From: Glaciecola sp. 33A | GTDB taxonomy: Bacteria; Pseudomonadota; Gammaproteobacteria; Enterobacterales; Alteromonadaceae | NCBI RefSeq assembly: GCF_002836745.1 | Contig: NZ_PJAR01000024.1 | Coordinates: forward strand, 1 to 64,000 | DNA length: 64,000 bases | Reading direction: 5' to 3' | Shown here: in pieces, positions 54,090-63,870 of the stretch | Layout of the letters: each line of letters starts with the position of its first letter | How positions within the stretch are numbered: the first letter of the stretch is position 1 | The notes under the pieces: generated by a model | What the model was told of the DNA's origin: nothing | Databases searched by the model: none | What the model saw: the letters and a program-made list of their open reading frames with translations, nothing else | Made by a program: the position numbers and the translations under genes

Positions 54090-55633
54090 TGTCAAAGAAA
54101 CGCTTAAAATCTGAAAAAGTATCCGCTTCTAAGCCGATTTCACGGGGTGCAGACTGGACCTACGATCTTATTAATCAATACTATGCTGCCATTGAGGACA
54201 TCGCCAACGATTTTGGCTTGGATACTTATCCAAATCAATTGGAAATCATCTCTGCAGAGCAGATGATAGACGCGTATGCAAGTGCTGGTATGCCGATAGG
54301 ATATAATCACTGGTCTTTTGGCAAACATTTTATTAGTAATGAACAATCCTATCGGCGCGGTCAAATGGGTCTAGCCTATGAGATAGTGATTAACTCAGAT
54401 CCTTGTATTGCCTATCTAATGGAAGAGAACAGTATGATGATGCAAGCATTAGTTATTGCGCATGCTTGCTTTGGACATAACTCATTTTTTAAAGGGAACT
54501 ATTTATTCAAAACGTGGACAGATGCTGAAGCAATAATCGATTATTTAGTGTTTGCAAAAACTTATATCAGCGATTGTGAGCAAAAATACGGTGTTGATGA
54601 GGTCGAAAGCATTTTGGATTCTTGTCATGCATTAATGAACTGCGGTGTTGATCGTTATAAACGTCCCTCGCCAATATCAATGCGCGAAGAAAAACAGCGT
54701 CAAAAGGATCGGGAGCAGTATTTACAATCACAGGTTAATGAGCTCTGGAATACACTCCCAGAGAAGTCACAAAGTAAGGATGGAAAAACTCGATTTCCCC
54801 GTGAACCTCAAGAAAATATTTTGTATTTTATCGAGAAAAACGCACCCTTGATGAAGTCATGGCAAAGAGAGATTGTGCGAATTGTCAGAAAAATTGGTCA
54901 GTACTTTTATCCACAACGTCAGACACAAGTGATGAATGAAGGGTGGGCTTGTTTTTGGCATTACACGATTTTAAATGAGTTATACGACAGAGGCCATGTT
55001 ACCGAAGGTTTTATGATTGAATTTCTGCAAAGTCATACCAATGTCGTTGCTCAACCTGATTTTGATAGCCCTTATTTTAATGGCATAAATCCCTACGCCT
55101 TAGGCTTTAATATGATGATTGATATCAGACGTATTTGCGAGAAACCAACTGAGGAAGATAAGAAATGGTTTCCCGAACTTGCAGGAACACCATGGAATGA
55201 ATCATTAACTTTTGCAATGCGAAATTTTAAGGACGAGAGTTTTATTGCACAATATCTATCACCTAAAGTTATCCGGGACTTTAAACTTTTTGCCCTTAAT
55301 GACGACGCTGGATTAAATGAACTTAATATTACAGCTATTCACAATGATGTTGGATATCAAGAAATTCGTGACAACCTTTCAATGCAATACAATATCAGTA
55401 TGAAGGAACCGAATATCGAAGTTTATGATGTTGATATTGGTGGTGATAGATCCCTCACTCTTCGCCATATAACAGCCAGTAATATTAATTTGGACGAGAC
55501 TACGTCAGAGGTCATGAAGCATCTGCATAAATTATGGGGCTTTCCGGTTAAATTAATTTCTGAAGATGCAAATGGCGAACAATATTTATTGAATCAATGT
55601 CCATTAGAAGAAGCGACAGACACCAATGGTTAA
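54086..55633 (+). CDS. ycgB: SpoVR family protein (YcgB)
   Basis: 515 residues. Conserved blocks include YPNQLEIISAEQMIDAYAS, MPIGYNHWSFGKHF, MQALVIAHACFGHNSFFKGN and MNEGWACFWHYTILNELYDRG. SpoVR proteins accompany YeaG/YeaH in proteobacteria; in Bacillus SpoVR affects spore cortex. The histidine and glutamate clusters suggest a metal site. The start overlaps yeaH, and the 3' end overlaps the convergent deacetylase stop by four bases. Confidence 0.95.
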   Translation: MMSKKRLKSEKVSASKPISRGADWTYDLINQYYAAIEDIANDFGLDTYPNQLEIISAEQMIDAYASAGMPIGYNHWSFGKHFISNEQSYRRGQMGLAYEIVINSDPCIAYLMEENSMMMQALVIAHACFGHNSFFKGNYLFKTWTDAEAIIDYLVFAKTYISDCEQKYGVDEVESILDSCHALMNCGVDRYKRPSPISMREEKQRQKDREQYLQSQVNELWNTLPEKSQSKDGKTRFPREPQENILYFIEKNAPLMKSWQREIVRIVRKIGQYFYPQRQTQVMNEGWACFWHYTILNELYDRGHVTEGFMIEFLQSHTNVVAQPDFDSPYFNGINPYALGFNMMIDIRRICEKPTEEDKKWFPELAGTPWNESLTFAMRNFKDESFIAQYLSPKVIRDFKLFALNDDAGLNELNITAIHNDVGYQEIRDNLSMQYNISMKEPNIEVYDVDIGGDRSLTLRHITASNINLDETTSEVMKHLHKLWGFPVKLISEDANGEQYLLNQCPLEEATDTNG

Positions 55634-56835
55634 TTAAGATACCTGCCGTTTTCTTGCGGCGTAAAAAATGGAATTGAATACCAGTAGAATCTGCCGCTCT
55701 GTCGTACGCTAGGAGCGGTGCAATTGACTCTTGTTCTGCCAGCATAGAATGGACTGTCGATATCGATACTAAAGCCTTTTTCAGTTTTTGTTATAGGCAG
55801 AGAATCTCCGCCGAAGTAACAAGCAATGCGATTAAAACTAATATCATCGAGTAAAACATCAACTCTTATTTCACCGATTACGTCTCCTATTGCCATCACA
55901 TAACGATGCGGTATTACTTGCGTTACAGGCATAGCCAAGCTGTTGATTTTGGTTAGTAATGTATCGAGGCTTGCGAAGCGCCCTGCTGCTGGATAGCGAG
56001 GAAGGGATTGCATATTACTCAATTCGCCAACGCCACCGGAATGTTGACCGAATCCTATGTAGCCCATGTCTTTCAACATGGCTTTAATGTCAACGTCAAA
56101 TTCACCGTATGGGTATGCCAGCCATTTTTTTGAATAACCAAGTTGTTGGCTTAAGGATCCCTCAGCTAGGTTTATATTTTGCTTAATACGAGCTAACCAA
56201 TTAGCTTTACTCTCTTGCGGATATCGGTCGAGTAAATGCAAATGGTCTAGCGTATGATTTGCGAAGGTAACCCCTTCCTTGCTCATTTGTTTCACCTCAT
56301 TCCAAGACAGCTGAGAACCCAATATACCGATTTGAGCAGGGTTAATAAAAATCGTATATTCAAACCCGTACTTGGTTAAAATAGGGTGACCGTTTTCTAA
56401 TATGTTTTTATAGCCATCATCAAATGTTATCACCACGGCGCGCTCGGGAAATGGGATCTTGCTGGTGAGTCCATTAATTGCGGCTTCTAATGAAATAACA
56501 GTATGATATTCAGCTAAATAAGCCATATGCTGCTCAAGCTCTTGTGGCGAAACAGAAGTGCTTCTTGGTGTTTCAGTACTGACATGGTGGTATTGCAGAA
56601 TAACGAAGCTACGAGGATTGCTCAGCCCGTCCAAGGCCACTTTTTTTGCACTGACAATATTTGGCGTTGTTACTGCCGATGCAGCTGATGTACTAGGGGC
56701 TTGAACAAGCGGCTCAGACATATCTGCTTGATAGGCATGAGTTGAAAACGAAAGGCTCACAAGGAGGGCGGATACTGCTACTAGTTGTGACGTTTTGTAT
56801 TTGCTTAAAAAGGCGTTAATCATTGCTCGCTCCAC
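55630..56835 (-). CDS. Secreted polysaccharide deacetylase
   Basis: 401 residues with a signal peptide (about 14-34). The NodB domain shows VVITFDDGYKNILENG (catalytic Asp-Asp), FANHTLDHLHLLDRYP (metal His-x3-His) and LAYPYGEFDVDIKAML. It would remove acetyl groups from an extracellular or periplasmic glycan. A C-terminal part of about 120 residues resembles none I can name. It is convergent with spoVR. Confidence 0.9.
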   Translation of the reverse strand: MERAMINAFLSKYKTSQLVAVSALLVSLSFSTHAYQADMSEPLVQAPSTSAASAVTTPNIVSAKKVALDGLSNPRSFVILQYHHVSTETPRSTSVSPQELEQHMAYLAEYHTVISLEAAINGLTSKIPFPERAVVITFDDGYKNILENGHPILTKYGFEYTIFINPAQIGILGSQLSWNEVKQMSKEGVTFANHTLDHLHLLDRYPQESKANWLARIKQNINLAEGSLSQQLGYSKKWLAYPYGEFDVDIKAMLKDMGYIGFGQHSGGVGELSNMQSLPRYPAAGRFASLDTLLTKINSLAMPVTQVIPHRYVMAIGDVIGEIRVDVLLDDISFNRIACYFGGDSLPITKTEKGFSIDIDSPFYAGRTRVNCTAPSVRQSGRFYWYSIPFFTPQENGRYLN

Positions 56836-56897
56836 GTAATGGCGTTAGTCTCTCATGCTATCAGTCGTCAAGTATATCGTAAAAGGTAATTAAGAGC

Positions 56898-58259
56898 ATG
56901 GTGCAACAAACACAGTATAGCGGGCGCAAACCGCATGTTTGGCATCTCTTTTTTTTAGCTATTCCTTTAATTTTGGCTAATATTACCACGCCTTTATTAG
57001 GATTGGTGGACACGGCCATTTTAGGCCATATGGATGCGACGCACTATTTGGCAGGCGCATCTATTGGCACCCTAATTTTAACTCAACTGTATTGGATTTG
57101 TGGCTTTCTAAAAATGTCGACCACAGGCTTGAGTGCTCAGGCAGGTCGCAGTAATGTTGAGGTTCAGGAACAAAAAGGGCGCACAAAAGTACTGGTGCAA
57201 GGTGTCTCTTTTGGAATGCTGCTGGGCATATTATTTATACTACTGCAAACCCCCATCTTGAATGCAGGATTGTATTTTTCGCAATCCTCAGAATTGCTTT
57301 CGCAAAGCACCCAAGCCTATTTTAATGTAAGGATATGGGGCGCTCCAGCCGCGCTTGCGAATATGGCCTTAGTGGGTTGGCTAATAGGTCAGCAAAAAAC
57401 CAAAACCGTGCTCGTGCTTCAACTTGCGGTTAATGTCATCAATATTATTTTTAGTCTGTTGTTCGTCTTCGTATTTGAGTGGGGTGTTAAGGGTGTTGCT
57501 GCCGCAACAGTGGTTGCGGAATTTTCACTTCTGGGGTTTTCACTGTTGGCAACCAAGAGCCTTGTCAACATGACGTTGTTTCAATCGACGTGGTTAAAAT
57601 GGTTGTCACTTAAGCCGTTATTGACGCTTAATTCTGATATCTTATTTCGTAATTTGGCACTGCAACTTACCCTTGCATTTATTATCTTTAAAGGCGCCGG
57701 TATGGGGGCACAAGTAGCAGCAACTAACGCAATCTTGATGCAGTTTTTTGCACTTATCGCTCTCGGATTAGACGGCGTTGCGAATGCAGTTGAAGCGCTA
57801 GTGGGGGAGGAAAAAGGTAGAAGAAACGAAACGGCTTTAGCTTATCATGTCAAAGTTGGCCTATTGTGGTCTAGCTTATTTGCAGTGGTTTATGCCTTGA
57901 TTTTTTGGCAATTTGGCCAACAAATCATTCAGTTACTGACGGACCAGACCGCGCTGCAAAAAGAAGCTTCAAGCTACCTCGGCCTCATGATCCTTCTGCC
58001 CCTAGTTGCGCATTGGTGCTTCCTATTTGACGGTGTGTTTGTGGGTTTAAGCAAAGGTAAAGCAATGCGCGACTCCATGATACTCAGTGCTATATTTGGT
58101 TTTTTCTTGATTTGGTGGTTTGTGACCGATTTGGGAAATGTTGGTTTGTGGGTCGCTCTGCTTAGCTTTTTAGCCTTCAGGGGGGCTATTTTAGGTAGTT
58201 GGTATGTATTTTTAATAAGCAAACCGCAACAGCGTATTTTTGATAATAAGGTGGGTTAA
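56898..58259 (+). CDS. dinF: MATE family efflux transporter (DinF-like)
   Basis: 453 residues with twelve hydrophobic segments. The start HVWHLFFLAIPLILANITTPLLGLVDTAILGHM is a DinF-subfamily hallmark. Later features include LGLDGVANAVEALVGEEKG. MATE proteins export cations and drugs in exchange for sodium or protons. No SOS box is seen in the 60 bases upstream, unlike E. coli dinF, which is in the lexA operon. Confidence 0.9.
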   Translation: MVQQTQYSGRKPHVWHLFFLAIPLILANITTPLLGLVDTAILGHMDATHYLAGASIGTLILTQLYWICGFLKMSTTGLSAQAGRSNVEVQEQKGRTKVLVQGVSFGMLLGILFILLQTPILNAGLYFSQSSELLSQSTQAYFNVRIWGAPAALANMALVGWLIGQQKTKTVLVLQLAVNVINIIFSLLFVFVFEWGVKGVAAATVVAEFSLLGFSLLATKSLVNMTLFQSTWLKWLSLKPLLTLNSDILFRNLALQLTLAFIIFKGAGMGAQVAATNAILMQFFALIALGLDGVANAVEALVGEEKGRRNETALAYHVKVGLLWSSLFAVVYALIFWQFGQQIIQLLTDQTALQKEASSYLGLMILLPLVAHWCFLFDGVFVGLSKGKAMRDSMILSAIFGFFLIWWFVTDLGNVGLWVALLSFLAFRGAILGSWYVFLISKPQQRIFDNKVG

Positions 58260-58313
58260 CAATATCAATTAGCTTTTCGCGTATACCTTGATATTGAACA
58301 TCACAAAAACGTT

Positions 58314-58598
58314 TTATTGATTACGTTGAAGTCCTGATTTGCTCGGTAACAGCCTGCAAATAAGTATTTGTAGATAGCCAACAACCGACATGGTCGTGCC
58401 GCACAATAGAAAAATGAGAGCCACAATTTTCGATGGATCACTGTAGTTATAGACTGCACCATCGGAAAGTCCAAGGTATATTAACGCTAATTCTGAATAC
58501 CATAAAGCAACACCAACCATAAAAATCACAAAGCCTTTTATAAAGCGCTGCCAGTGGCGAAGTGGTTCGTGGGTTATTTTATCTATCCAGCTTTTCAT
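58314..58598 (-). CDS. Small two-helix membrane protein, unknown (94 aa)
   Basis: 94 residues with two hydrophobic helices (about 22-44 and 58-82) and a basic C-terminus. No motif or family I recognise. It is convergent with the MATE gene and upstream of nothing obvious. Possibly a small inner-membrane accessory protein. Confidence 0.6.
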   Translation of the reverse strand: MKSWIDKITHEPLRHWQRFIKGFVIFMVGVALWYSELALIYLGLSDGAVYNYSDPSKIVALIFLLCGTTMSVVGYLQILICRLLPSKSGLQRNQ

Positions 58599-58693
58599 TT
58601 GGCCTGCGCCTCAACTACACGTTAAGCAAAAACATAATTGACGGCAACGGCTTAATCATGTTTATTGCGTATGGCTAACAATATCTATTATGT

Positions 58694-59272
58694 TTAGTAG
58701 TAAGAATGCTCACCAGCTTCATGCTCAGTAGCGTCTTTAATAGCCATTATCTCGCCTTCAAACTCGACTAACATTTGTTTTTCAATGCCGTTTTTCAAGG
58801 TTACGTCTACCATAGAGCAACCATTGCAACCGCCACCGAACTGCAGGATGGCAGTCTTGTCTTCGGTTACTTCAACTAATGACACCTTACCACCGTGACT
58901 TGCAAGACCCGGGTTAACATCGGTCTCAATCATGTAGTTAATGCGTTCAACCAAGCTCGCATTATCACTGAGCTTCTTCGCTTTTGCGTTTGGCGCTTTA
59001 AGGGTAAGTTGCGAGCCCATCTGGTCTGTCACAAAATCGATTTCTGCTTCTACTAAATACGGCGCACTTTCTTGGTCTACGACGGCATTAAAGCCGTTGA
59101 AAGGAAGGGTAATATCTGTTACTTCTACGGCATCTGCCGGACAGTATGACACGCCACATTCAGCTGTTGAGGTACCCGGGTTTACCACAAATACTCTAAT
59201 GTTGGTGGCTTCGCTTTGTTGCGATAAAAGCTTACCAAAGTGAGTTTGTGCTGATTCTGATATATTGATCAT
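58694..59272 (-). CDS. nfuA: Fe-S biogenesis protein NfuA
   Basis: 192 residues. An N-terminal degenerate A-type (HesB-like) domain (about 1-100) is joined to a C-terminal Nfu domain with the cluster-binding Cys149-x-x-Cys152 in [15 protein letters not shown]. The cysteine numbers match E. coli NfuA. It assembles and transfers a [4Fe-4S] cluster to target enzymes such as lipoyl synthase and aconitase. A near-consensus IscR site lies about 50 bases upstream. Confidence 0.96.
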   Translation of the reverse strand: MINISESAQTHFGKLLSQQSEATNIRVFVVNPGTSTAECGVSYCPADAVEVTDITLPFNGFNAVVDQESAPYLVEAEIDFVTDQMGSQLTLKAPNAKAKKLSDNASLVERINYMIETDVNPGLASHGGKVSLVEVTEDKTAILQFGGGCNGCSMVDVTLKNGIEKQMLVEFEGEIMAIKDATEHEAGEHSYY

Positions 59273-59320
59273 AGTGACCTACCCAAGTTAAATTATTATG
59301 TGATGACTATGATAGCAAAA

Positions 59321-59345
59321 TTACTTGAGTAAAACAGTCGGGTAT
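59321..59345 (-). promoter_or_regulatory. IscR type 1 binding site upstream of nfuA
   Basis: On the minus strand the site reads ATACCCGACT-GTTTT-ACTCAAGTAA, which fits the type 1 pattern ATASYYGACTRWWWYAGTCRRSTAT in 23 of 25 positions by my comparison. It is about 49 bases from the nfuA ATG. E. coli nfuA is a member of the IscR regulon. Confidence 0.7.
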
Positions 59346-59498
59346 TCGACTTTTTACAACTATTTTATAATAAATTGTGTCATCAACTTATAATACTGTG
59401 TTTTTACGCGCTAGGATATAGGGTAATATGCGTCGGATTTAGAAGTTCAACGTTCGCTTGCGATAAGAATAAATAAGACAGCACTTAAAGGAATCTAT

Positions 59499-62090
59499 AT
59501 GGTTAATCCGCAGCATTTTATAAGTCGCCAATCATTGGTGGCTATTGTTCTACTGTTTTGCACATTGTATACAGTACAAAGTTTCGCAAAAAGTAGCGAC
59601 CTTGATTACCTTCCCAAGGACCAAAATTACAACAGTGCCATACCCTTGCCTGCGGATATACTAGGGTATCCAGTCGGAACATGGCATGTGCGCCACGATC
59701 AACTCGTCAACTACATGTATGCATTAGCTGAAGCATCTGACAGAGTCACGATTAAGGAGATTGGTCGTACTCACGAGCAGCGCCCTCTGCTGTTACTAAC
59801 CATTACAAGCCCCTCTAATCAATCAAATATTGATCAGCTACGCACAGATCACGTGGCCAGAATCGATAGTGGCAAATCAGCCCCTGCAGATGCGCCGTTA
59901 ATTATTAACATGGGATACAGCGTACATGGTAACGAGCCATCTGGCGCAAATGCATCAATGTTAGTGGCTTATCACCTTGCTGCCTCCAACGGTGCCGAGG
60001 TACAGACGCTATTAAATGAAAATATTATTTTGCTCGACCCTGCGTTAAACCCTGATGGGTTGTCGCGCTTTGCACAATGGGCAAACTCGCATAAAGGTAA
60101 AACCTTAGTGAGTGACCAGTTGCACAGAGAGCACAGAGAGCATTGGCCTTCAGGCAGAACCAACCATTATTGGTTTGACTTAAATCGCGATTGGTTATTA
60201 CTCACTCACCCAGAGAGTCGTGCTCGTATTGCCCAATTTCATCAATGGCGTCCCCATGTCTTAACCGACTTCCATGAAATGGGAACTGACAGTACGTATT
60301 TCTTTCAGCCAGGTATTACGTCTCGTAAAAATCCTTGGACGCCAGATACGAATGTGACACTAACTGCAGCCTTAGCTGACTTTCATGCGAAAGCGTTAGA
60401 TGACCAAAAGCAGCTTTATTTCACTCAAGAAAGCTATGATGATTTCTACTACGGTAAAGGCTCTACATATCCAGATGCGCATGGCAGTATCGGGATTCTA
60501 TTTGAGCAAGCAAGCAGCCGCGGGCATCTACAAGACTCTGTTAACGGTCTATTGAGTTTCCCTGACACTATTCAAAATCAAGTCACCACATCATTGTCTA
60601 CCTTTGCAGGCTCATTGGCCAACAAAAGCGCAATTTTGGCCTACCAGAAACAGTTTTATACTGACACGCAAAAACTGATTAAAGACGACGAGATCGATGC
60701 TTTTGTCATTCAAGGTAGTCTAGACCAGAGCAGATTTGAACGTGTGCAAGAAATTTTGGCTTCTCATCAAGTCGATTTCTCTATTGTGTCAGAAGATAAG
60801 CAGGTAAAGGGTTTACAGTTACAAGAGAACAATGCACTAGTGGTTCCCCTTGACCAAGCACAATATCGCCTTATTCGCTCGTTGTTTTCTGAGCGGCAGC
60901 GTTTTACCGACAACACTTTTTATGACGTTTCGAATTGGAATTTACCCTTGGCCTTTAACCTAAATTATTCGCCGCTTAGCAAATCAGAAATGCGTAAACT
61001 GTCGACCGTAAACTCTGTTGAGCGCAAAATTGCGCAAACAACACTTGATGCTAATGCTTACGCGTTTGCATTTGAATGGCACGATTATAAGGCACCTGCG
61101 TTATTACAGCATTTATTAACTAATAAAGTTCAAGTACGAGTGGCGGGTGCCGATTTTACCGCTGAAGTCGCTGTTGCGAGTTCAATAGTTTCAAGAGACT
61201 TCTCCAAAGGAGCGATCGTGATCCCGATGGCATTACAACAACCTACTAATCTGCTTGATATATTGTCGGCGCAAGCGAAAAAGCTCAACATTAATTTATA
61301 TAACGTTGCTTCAGGACTAACCACAAAAGGGATTGACTTGGGTAGTAACAAATTTGCCGCGGTAACTTTACCAAAAGTATTATTAATTGGCGGCAAAGGA
61401 ACATCACAATATGAAGTGGGCGAAATTTGGCATTATTTGGATACTCGCATAGGTTTACCAGCCACGCTTTTGGATTTGTCTGACTTGAATGACATCGACA
61501 TTTCTGAGTATACGCATCTTGTTTTTGCTTCAGGTTCTTATACTTCTGTTAATGATGACACCAGCGCAGCTATACAAAAATGGGTGAAAAAAGGCGGCGT
61601 GCTGATTGGTCAGAAATCAGCTGTAAGTTGGTTTAGTAAGCAAAAATGGATTGATAATGACGTTATAGCAACCAGTACAGTGGACGAAGCGTTCACTACC
61701 AAGGGTCTTGGTTTTGGTGATAAAGATGCGTTTGCCGCTAAGAAATTAATCGCGGGTGCGGTTTATCGTGCTGACGTTGATCTCAGTCATCCGCTTATGT
61801 TCGGTTTTGAAGACGATGATTTACCCTTATTTAAAACCTCAAATATGGTAATGAAAGCCTCAAATAACCCTTTCAATGAGGTTGCCACTTATCAGGAAAA
61901 GTCACTTGTCGCTGGCTATACTGCTGATGAACTGCAAAAGTTGATAGGAAAAACGACCGCAATCGTCGCTAAGCCCCTTGGTAATGGTGTTGTCATTGGT
62001 TTTGTTGACAACATTCATTTCCGTGGCTACTGGGATGGCACCAGTAAATTGATGGCAAATAGCTTGTATATGTCGCCGCTGATTGAGTAA
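59499..62090 (+). CDS. Secreted M14 family zinc carboxypeptidase
   Basis: 863 residues with a signal peptide (about 1-30, cleavage near SFAKS). The M14 site shows the His-x-x-Glu zinc motif in MGYSVHGNEPSGANA and the second histidine in HVLTDFHEMGTDSTYFF. The C-terminal half (about 430-863) has a glutamine amidotransferase-like segment (VLLIGGKGTSQYEVGEIW) as in other large M14 proteins of this type. It would trim peptides outside the cytoplasm. It stands between nfuA and comF/gntX. Confidence 0.92.
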   Translation: MVNPQHFISRQSLVAIVLLFCTLYTVQSFAKSSDLDYLPKDQNYNSAIPLPADILGYPVGTWHVRHDQLVNYMYALAEASDRVTIKEIGRTHEQRPLLLLTITSPSNQSNIDQLRTDHVARIDSGKSAPADAPLIINMGYSVHGNEPSGANASMLVAYHLAASNGAEVQTLLNENIILLDPALNPDGLSRFAQWANSHKGKTLVSDQLHREHREHWPSGRTNHYWFDLNRDWLLLTHPESRARIAQFHQWRPHVLTDFHEMGTDSTYFFQPGITSRKNPWTPDTNVTLTAALADFHAKALDDQKQLYFTQESYDDFYYGKGSTYPDAHGSIGILFEQASSRGHLQDSVNGLLSFPDTIQNQVTTSLSTFAGSLANKSAILAYQKQFYTDTQKLIKDDEIDAFVIQGSLDQSRFERVQEILASHQVDFSIVSEDKQVKGLQLQENNALVVPLDQAQYRLIRSLFSERQRFTDNTFYDVSNWNLPLAFNLNYSPLSKSEMRKLSTVNSVERKIAQTTLDANAYAFAFEWHDYKAPALLQHLLTNKVQVRVAGADFTAEVAVASSIVSRDFSKGAIVIPMALQQPTNLLDILSAQAKKLNINLYNVASGLTTKGIDLGSNKFAAVTLPKVLLIGGKGTSQYEVGEIWHYLDTRIGLPATLLDLSDLNDIDISEYTHLVFASGSYTSVNDDTSAAIQKWVKKGGVLIGQKSAVSWFSKQKWIDNDVIATSTVDEAFTTKGLGFGDKDAFAAKKLIAGAVYRADVDLSHPLMFGFEDDDLPLFKTSNMVMKASNNPFNEVATYQEKSLVAGYTADELQKLIGKTTAIVAKPLGNGVVIGFVDNIHFRGYWDGTSKLMANSLYMSPLIE

Positions 62091-62113
62091 ATTTTTCAGC
62101 CGCAAGCAACAAT

Positions 62114-62160
62114 AAGCACTCTGGTTATGTTTTGTCATCAGGGTGCTTTTCTATTTTAGT
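62114..62160 (+). terminator. Terminator after M14 peptidase
   Basis: AAGCACTCTG (62114-62123) pairs with CAGGGTGCTT (62139-62148) with one G-U, followed by TTCTATTTT. It lies between convergent genes. Confidence 0.75.
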
Positions 62161-63005
62161 AAGGTGATAGCCATGGTCCATACTGAAATTTTTATCGTGG
62201 GATTACGTGTTTTTATAGCCTGGCAAACAGCATTAATAGTCACCCCGGTGGTAATGACATCGTCTATAACCGCAATATGTTTGGCGTTTATAATTAAGTC
62301 ACATTTAAACGCATTGTAGACGTTATCTATGCGTTGCTGTTTATTTAACTCTGTTTGCGCCAAGGTATGTTTAACCCGTCGAACAATCGCTTGGTTAGGA
62401 ATGTGTGTCGCGATACTCAAGCAATCACATAACAGCTGAGCCTGATTGTAGTGTCGTTGCCAATAACGTTTATTAGACAGTGGTACGGGGATTAATAATT
62501 GTGGAATACCGTTTGTTGCATTGGCCGCATTAATTGAGTCACAAGCGCGCTCTGGTGCTGGAGAATATGGTGCTATGCTGGTCCGCTCTATGCAAGGCCA
62601 AAATACAAAGCGCATAAACATCATTGCCAATGCTTTGGCTGCAACTGGCTTGTTACCAAACTTCATATCTAGGACCAGTTTGTCTATAGGCCAAACGTAA
62701 TTGTCGATCGCGAATAAATGGTCATAGTTTGGGGTGTCTAGATTTTTTAAAGCGTTGGGATTTCGCAATAAATCTGGGCTAGCTGAAAGATGTTGCCCAA
62801 AGCCATCTTCAAGCAATGTTTCGAGGCAATAACGGCAGACGATTTGATTACTATGTTGATGACACAAGTAACAATGTTGATGTCCAAATGCAGCGTTAAT
62901 TTGCTTCATAAATTGCCATACAGAGGGTGCTAAAAATTTCTGCTGAAAGCCGCTCAGTTGTGTTAGCCTTTTGATAACTATTTTATATACCTGATTATTT
63001 AGCAT
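62151..63005 (-). CDS. gntX: ComF/GntX family phosphoribosyltransferase-like protein
   Basis: 284 residues. A zinc-ribbon of Cys45, Cys48, Cys57 and Cys60 (CYLC, CRYC) is followed by a phosphoribosyltransferase fold with the PRPP loop VIDDVITTGVTINAV near the C-terminus. ComF proteins are needed for DNA uptake in competent bacteria; GntX is the enterobacterial counterpart next to bioH. It is divergent from bioH with a 40-base gap, as in E. coli. Confidence 0.92.
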   Translation of the reverse strand: MLNNQVYKIVIKRLTQLSGFQQKFLAPSVWQFMKQINAAFGHQHCYLCHQHSNQIVCRYCLETLLEDGFGQHLSASPDLLRNPNALKNLDTPNYDHLFAIDNYVWPIDKLVLDMKFGNKPVAAKALAMMFMRFVFWPCIERTSIAPYSPAPERACDSINAANATNGIPQLLIPVPLSNKRYWQRHYNQAQLLCDCLSIATHIPNQAIVRRVKHTLAQTELNKQQRIDNVYNAFKCDLIINAKHIAVIDDVITTGVTINAVCQAIKTRNPTIKISVWTMAITLLK

Positions 63006-63045
63006 TCACGTTATGAAAATTACGTCCTAATGGATAAAGACTAAC

Positions 63046-63870
63046 ATGTCCCTCCCCCCAAGTAGCCTGACCAAAAATACAGACATTAATATCGGATTTA
63101 TGCATGGTTGGGGTATGAATTCTGGCGCCTTTACGCAACTTATTAAGATCCTGCAAACGCAATTAAACCAAGGTCAAATAAGTAGTAACTTACGCTTTAA
63201 TTTGTATACCATCACATTACCAGGGCACGGTGAAAAGCATAGTGTCGTTCCTAATCCGTTTGATTTAGTTGGGATTACCAATTCAATTAGTCCAGAAATC
63301 AAACAAAATACGGTATTGATTGGGTGGTCCTTAGGCGGCTTGGTTGCACAATATCTAGCCATCAAACAACATCCAAATTTGATTGGGTTGATGACTATTG
63401 CGACAACGCCAAAGTTTCAGATGGCAGATAACTGGCCCGGTATTAAGCCTGAGGTATTGAACATATTTATGGGCCAACTAAAGCAAAACCATCACAAAAC
63501 AATGTCACGCTTTTTGGCAATTCAAATGATGGGTGTTGAAAATGCAAAAGTATTGATTAGAGAAATCACTACTGCGATTGATGTTTACCCTACTGCCAAT
63601 ATCTCTGCGCTAGCCGGTGGTTTAAAAATTCTGCAAGATGCAGATATTAGGCAGCGCATTAAAGAAATCAAGGTACCCACTTTACGTACTTATGGAAAAC
63701 TAGACAGTCTAGTACCTTGTCAGGTTATCAATCAAATTCAGCAGCTTCAACCAACCAGCCGTCATTTGATATTTAAGCATGCATCCCATGCGCCGTTTCT
63801 AACTGATGCGAATGAATTTTCAAAGCACATCGTCGATTTTATTAATTATGTATGTATTACAAGTAACTGA
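63046..63870 (+). CDS. bioH: Pimeloyl-ACP methyl ester carboxylesterase BioH
   Basis: 274 residues, alpha/beta hydrolase. The nucleophile elbow is Ser95 in IGWSLGGLVAQY, with Asp220 (YGKLDSLVP) and His248 (HASHAPFL) completing the triad. HGWGMNSGAF forms the oxyanion region, and LPGHG follows. In E. coli BioH frees pimeloyl-ACP for biotin synthesis. The gene context beside comF/gntX supports BioH over a general esterase. About 130 bases after its stop I see no feature. Confidence 0.9.
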   Translation: MSLPPSSLTKNTDINIGFMHGWGMNSGAFTQLIKILQTQLNQGQISSNLRFNLYTITLPGHGEKHSVVPNPFDLVGITNSISPEIKQNTVLIGWSLGGLVAQYLAIKQHPNLIGLMTIATTPKFQMADNWPGIKPEVLNIFMGQLKQNHHKTMSRFLAIQMMGVENAKVLIREITTAIDVYPTANISALAGGLKILQDADIRQRIKEIKVPTLRTYGKLDSLVPCQVINQIQQLQPTSRHLIFKHASHAPFLTDANEFSKHIVDFINYVCITSN

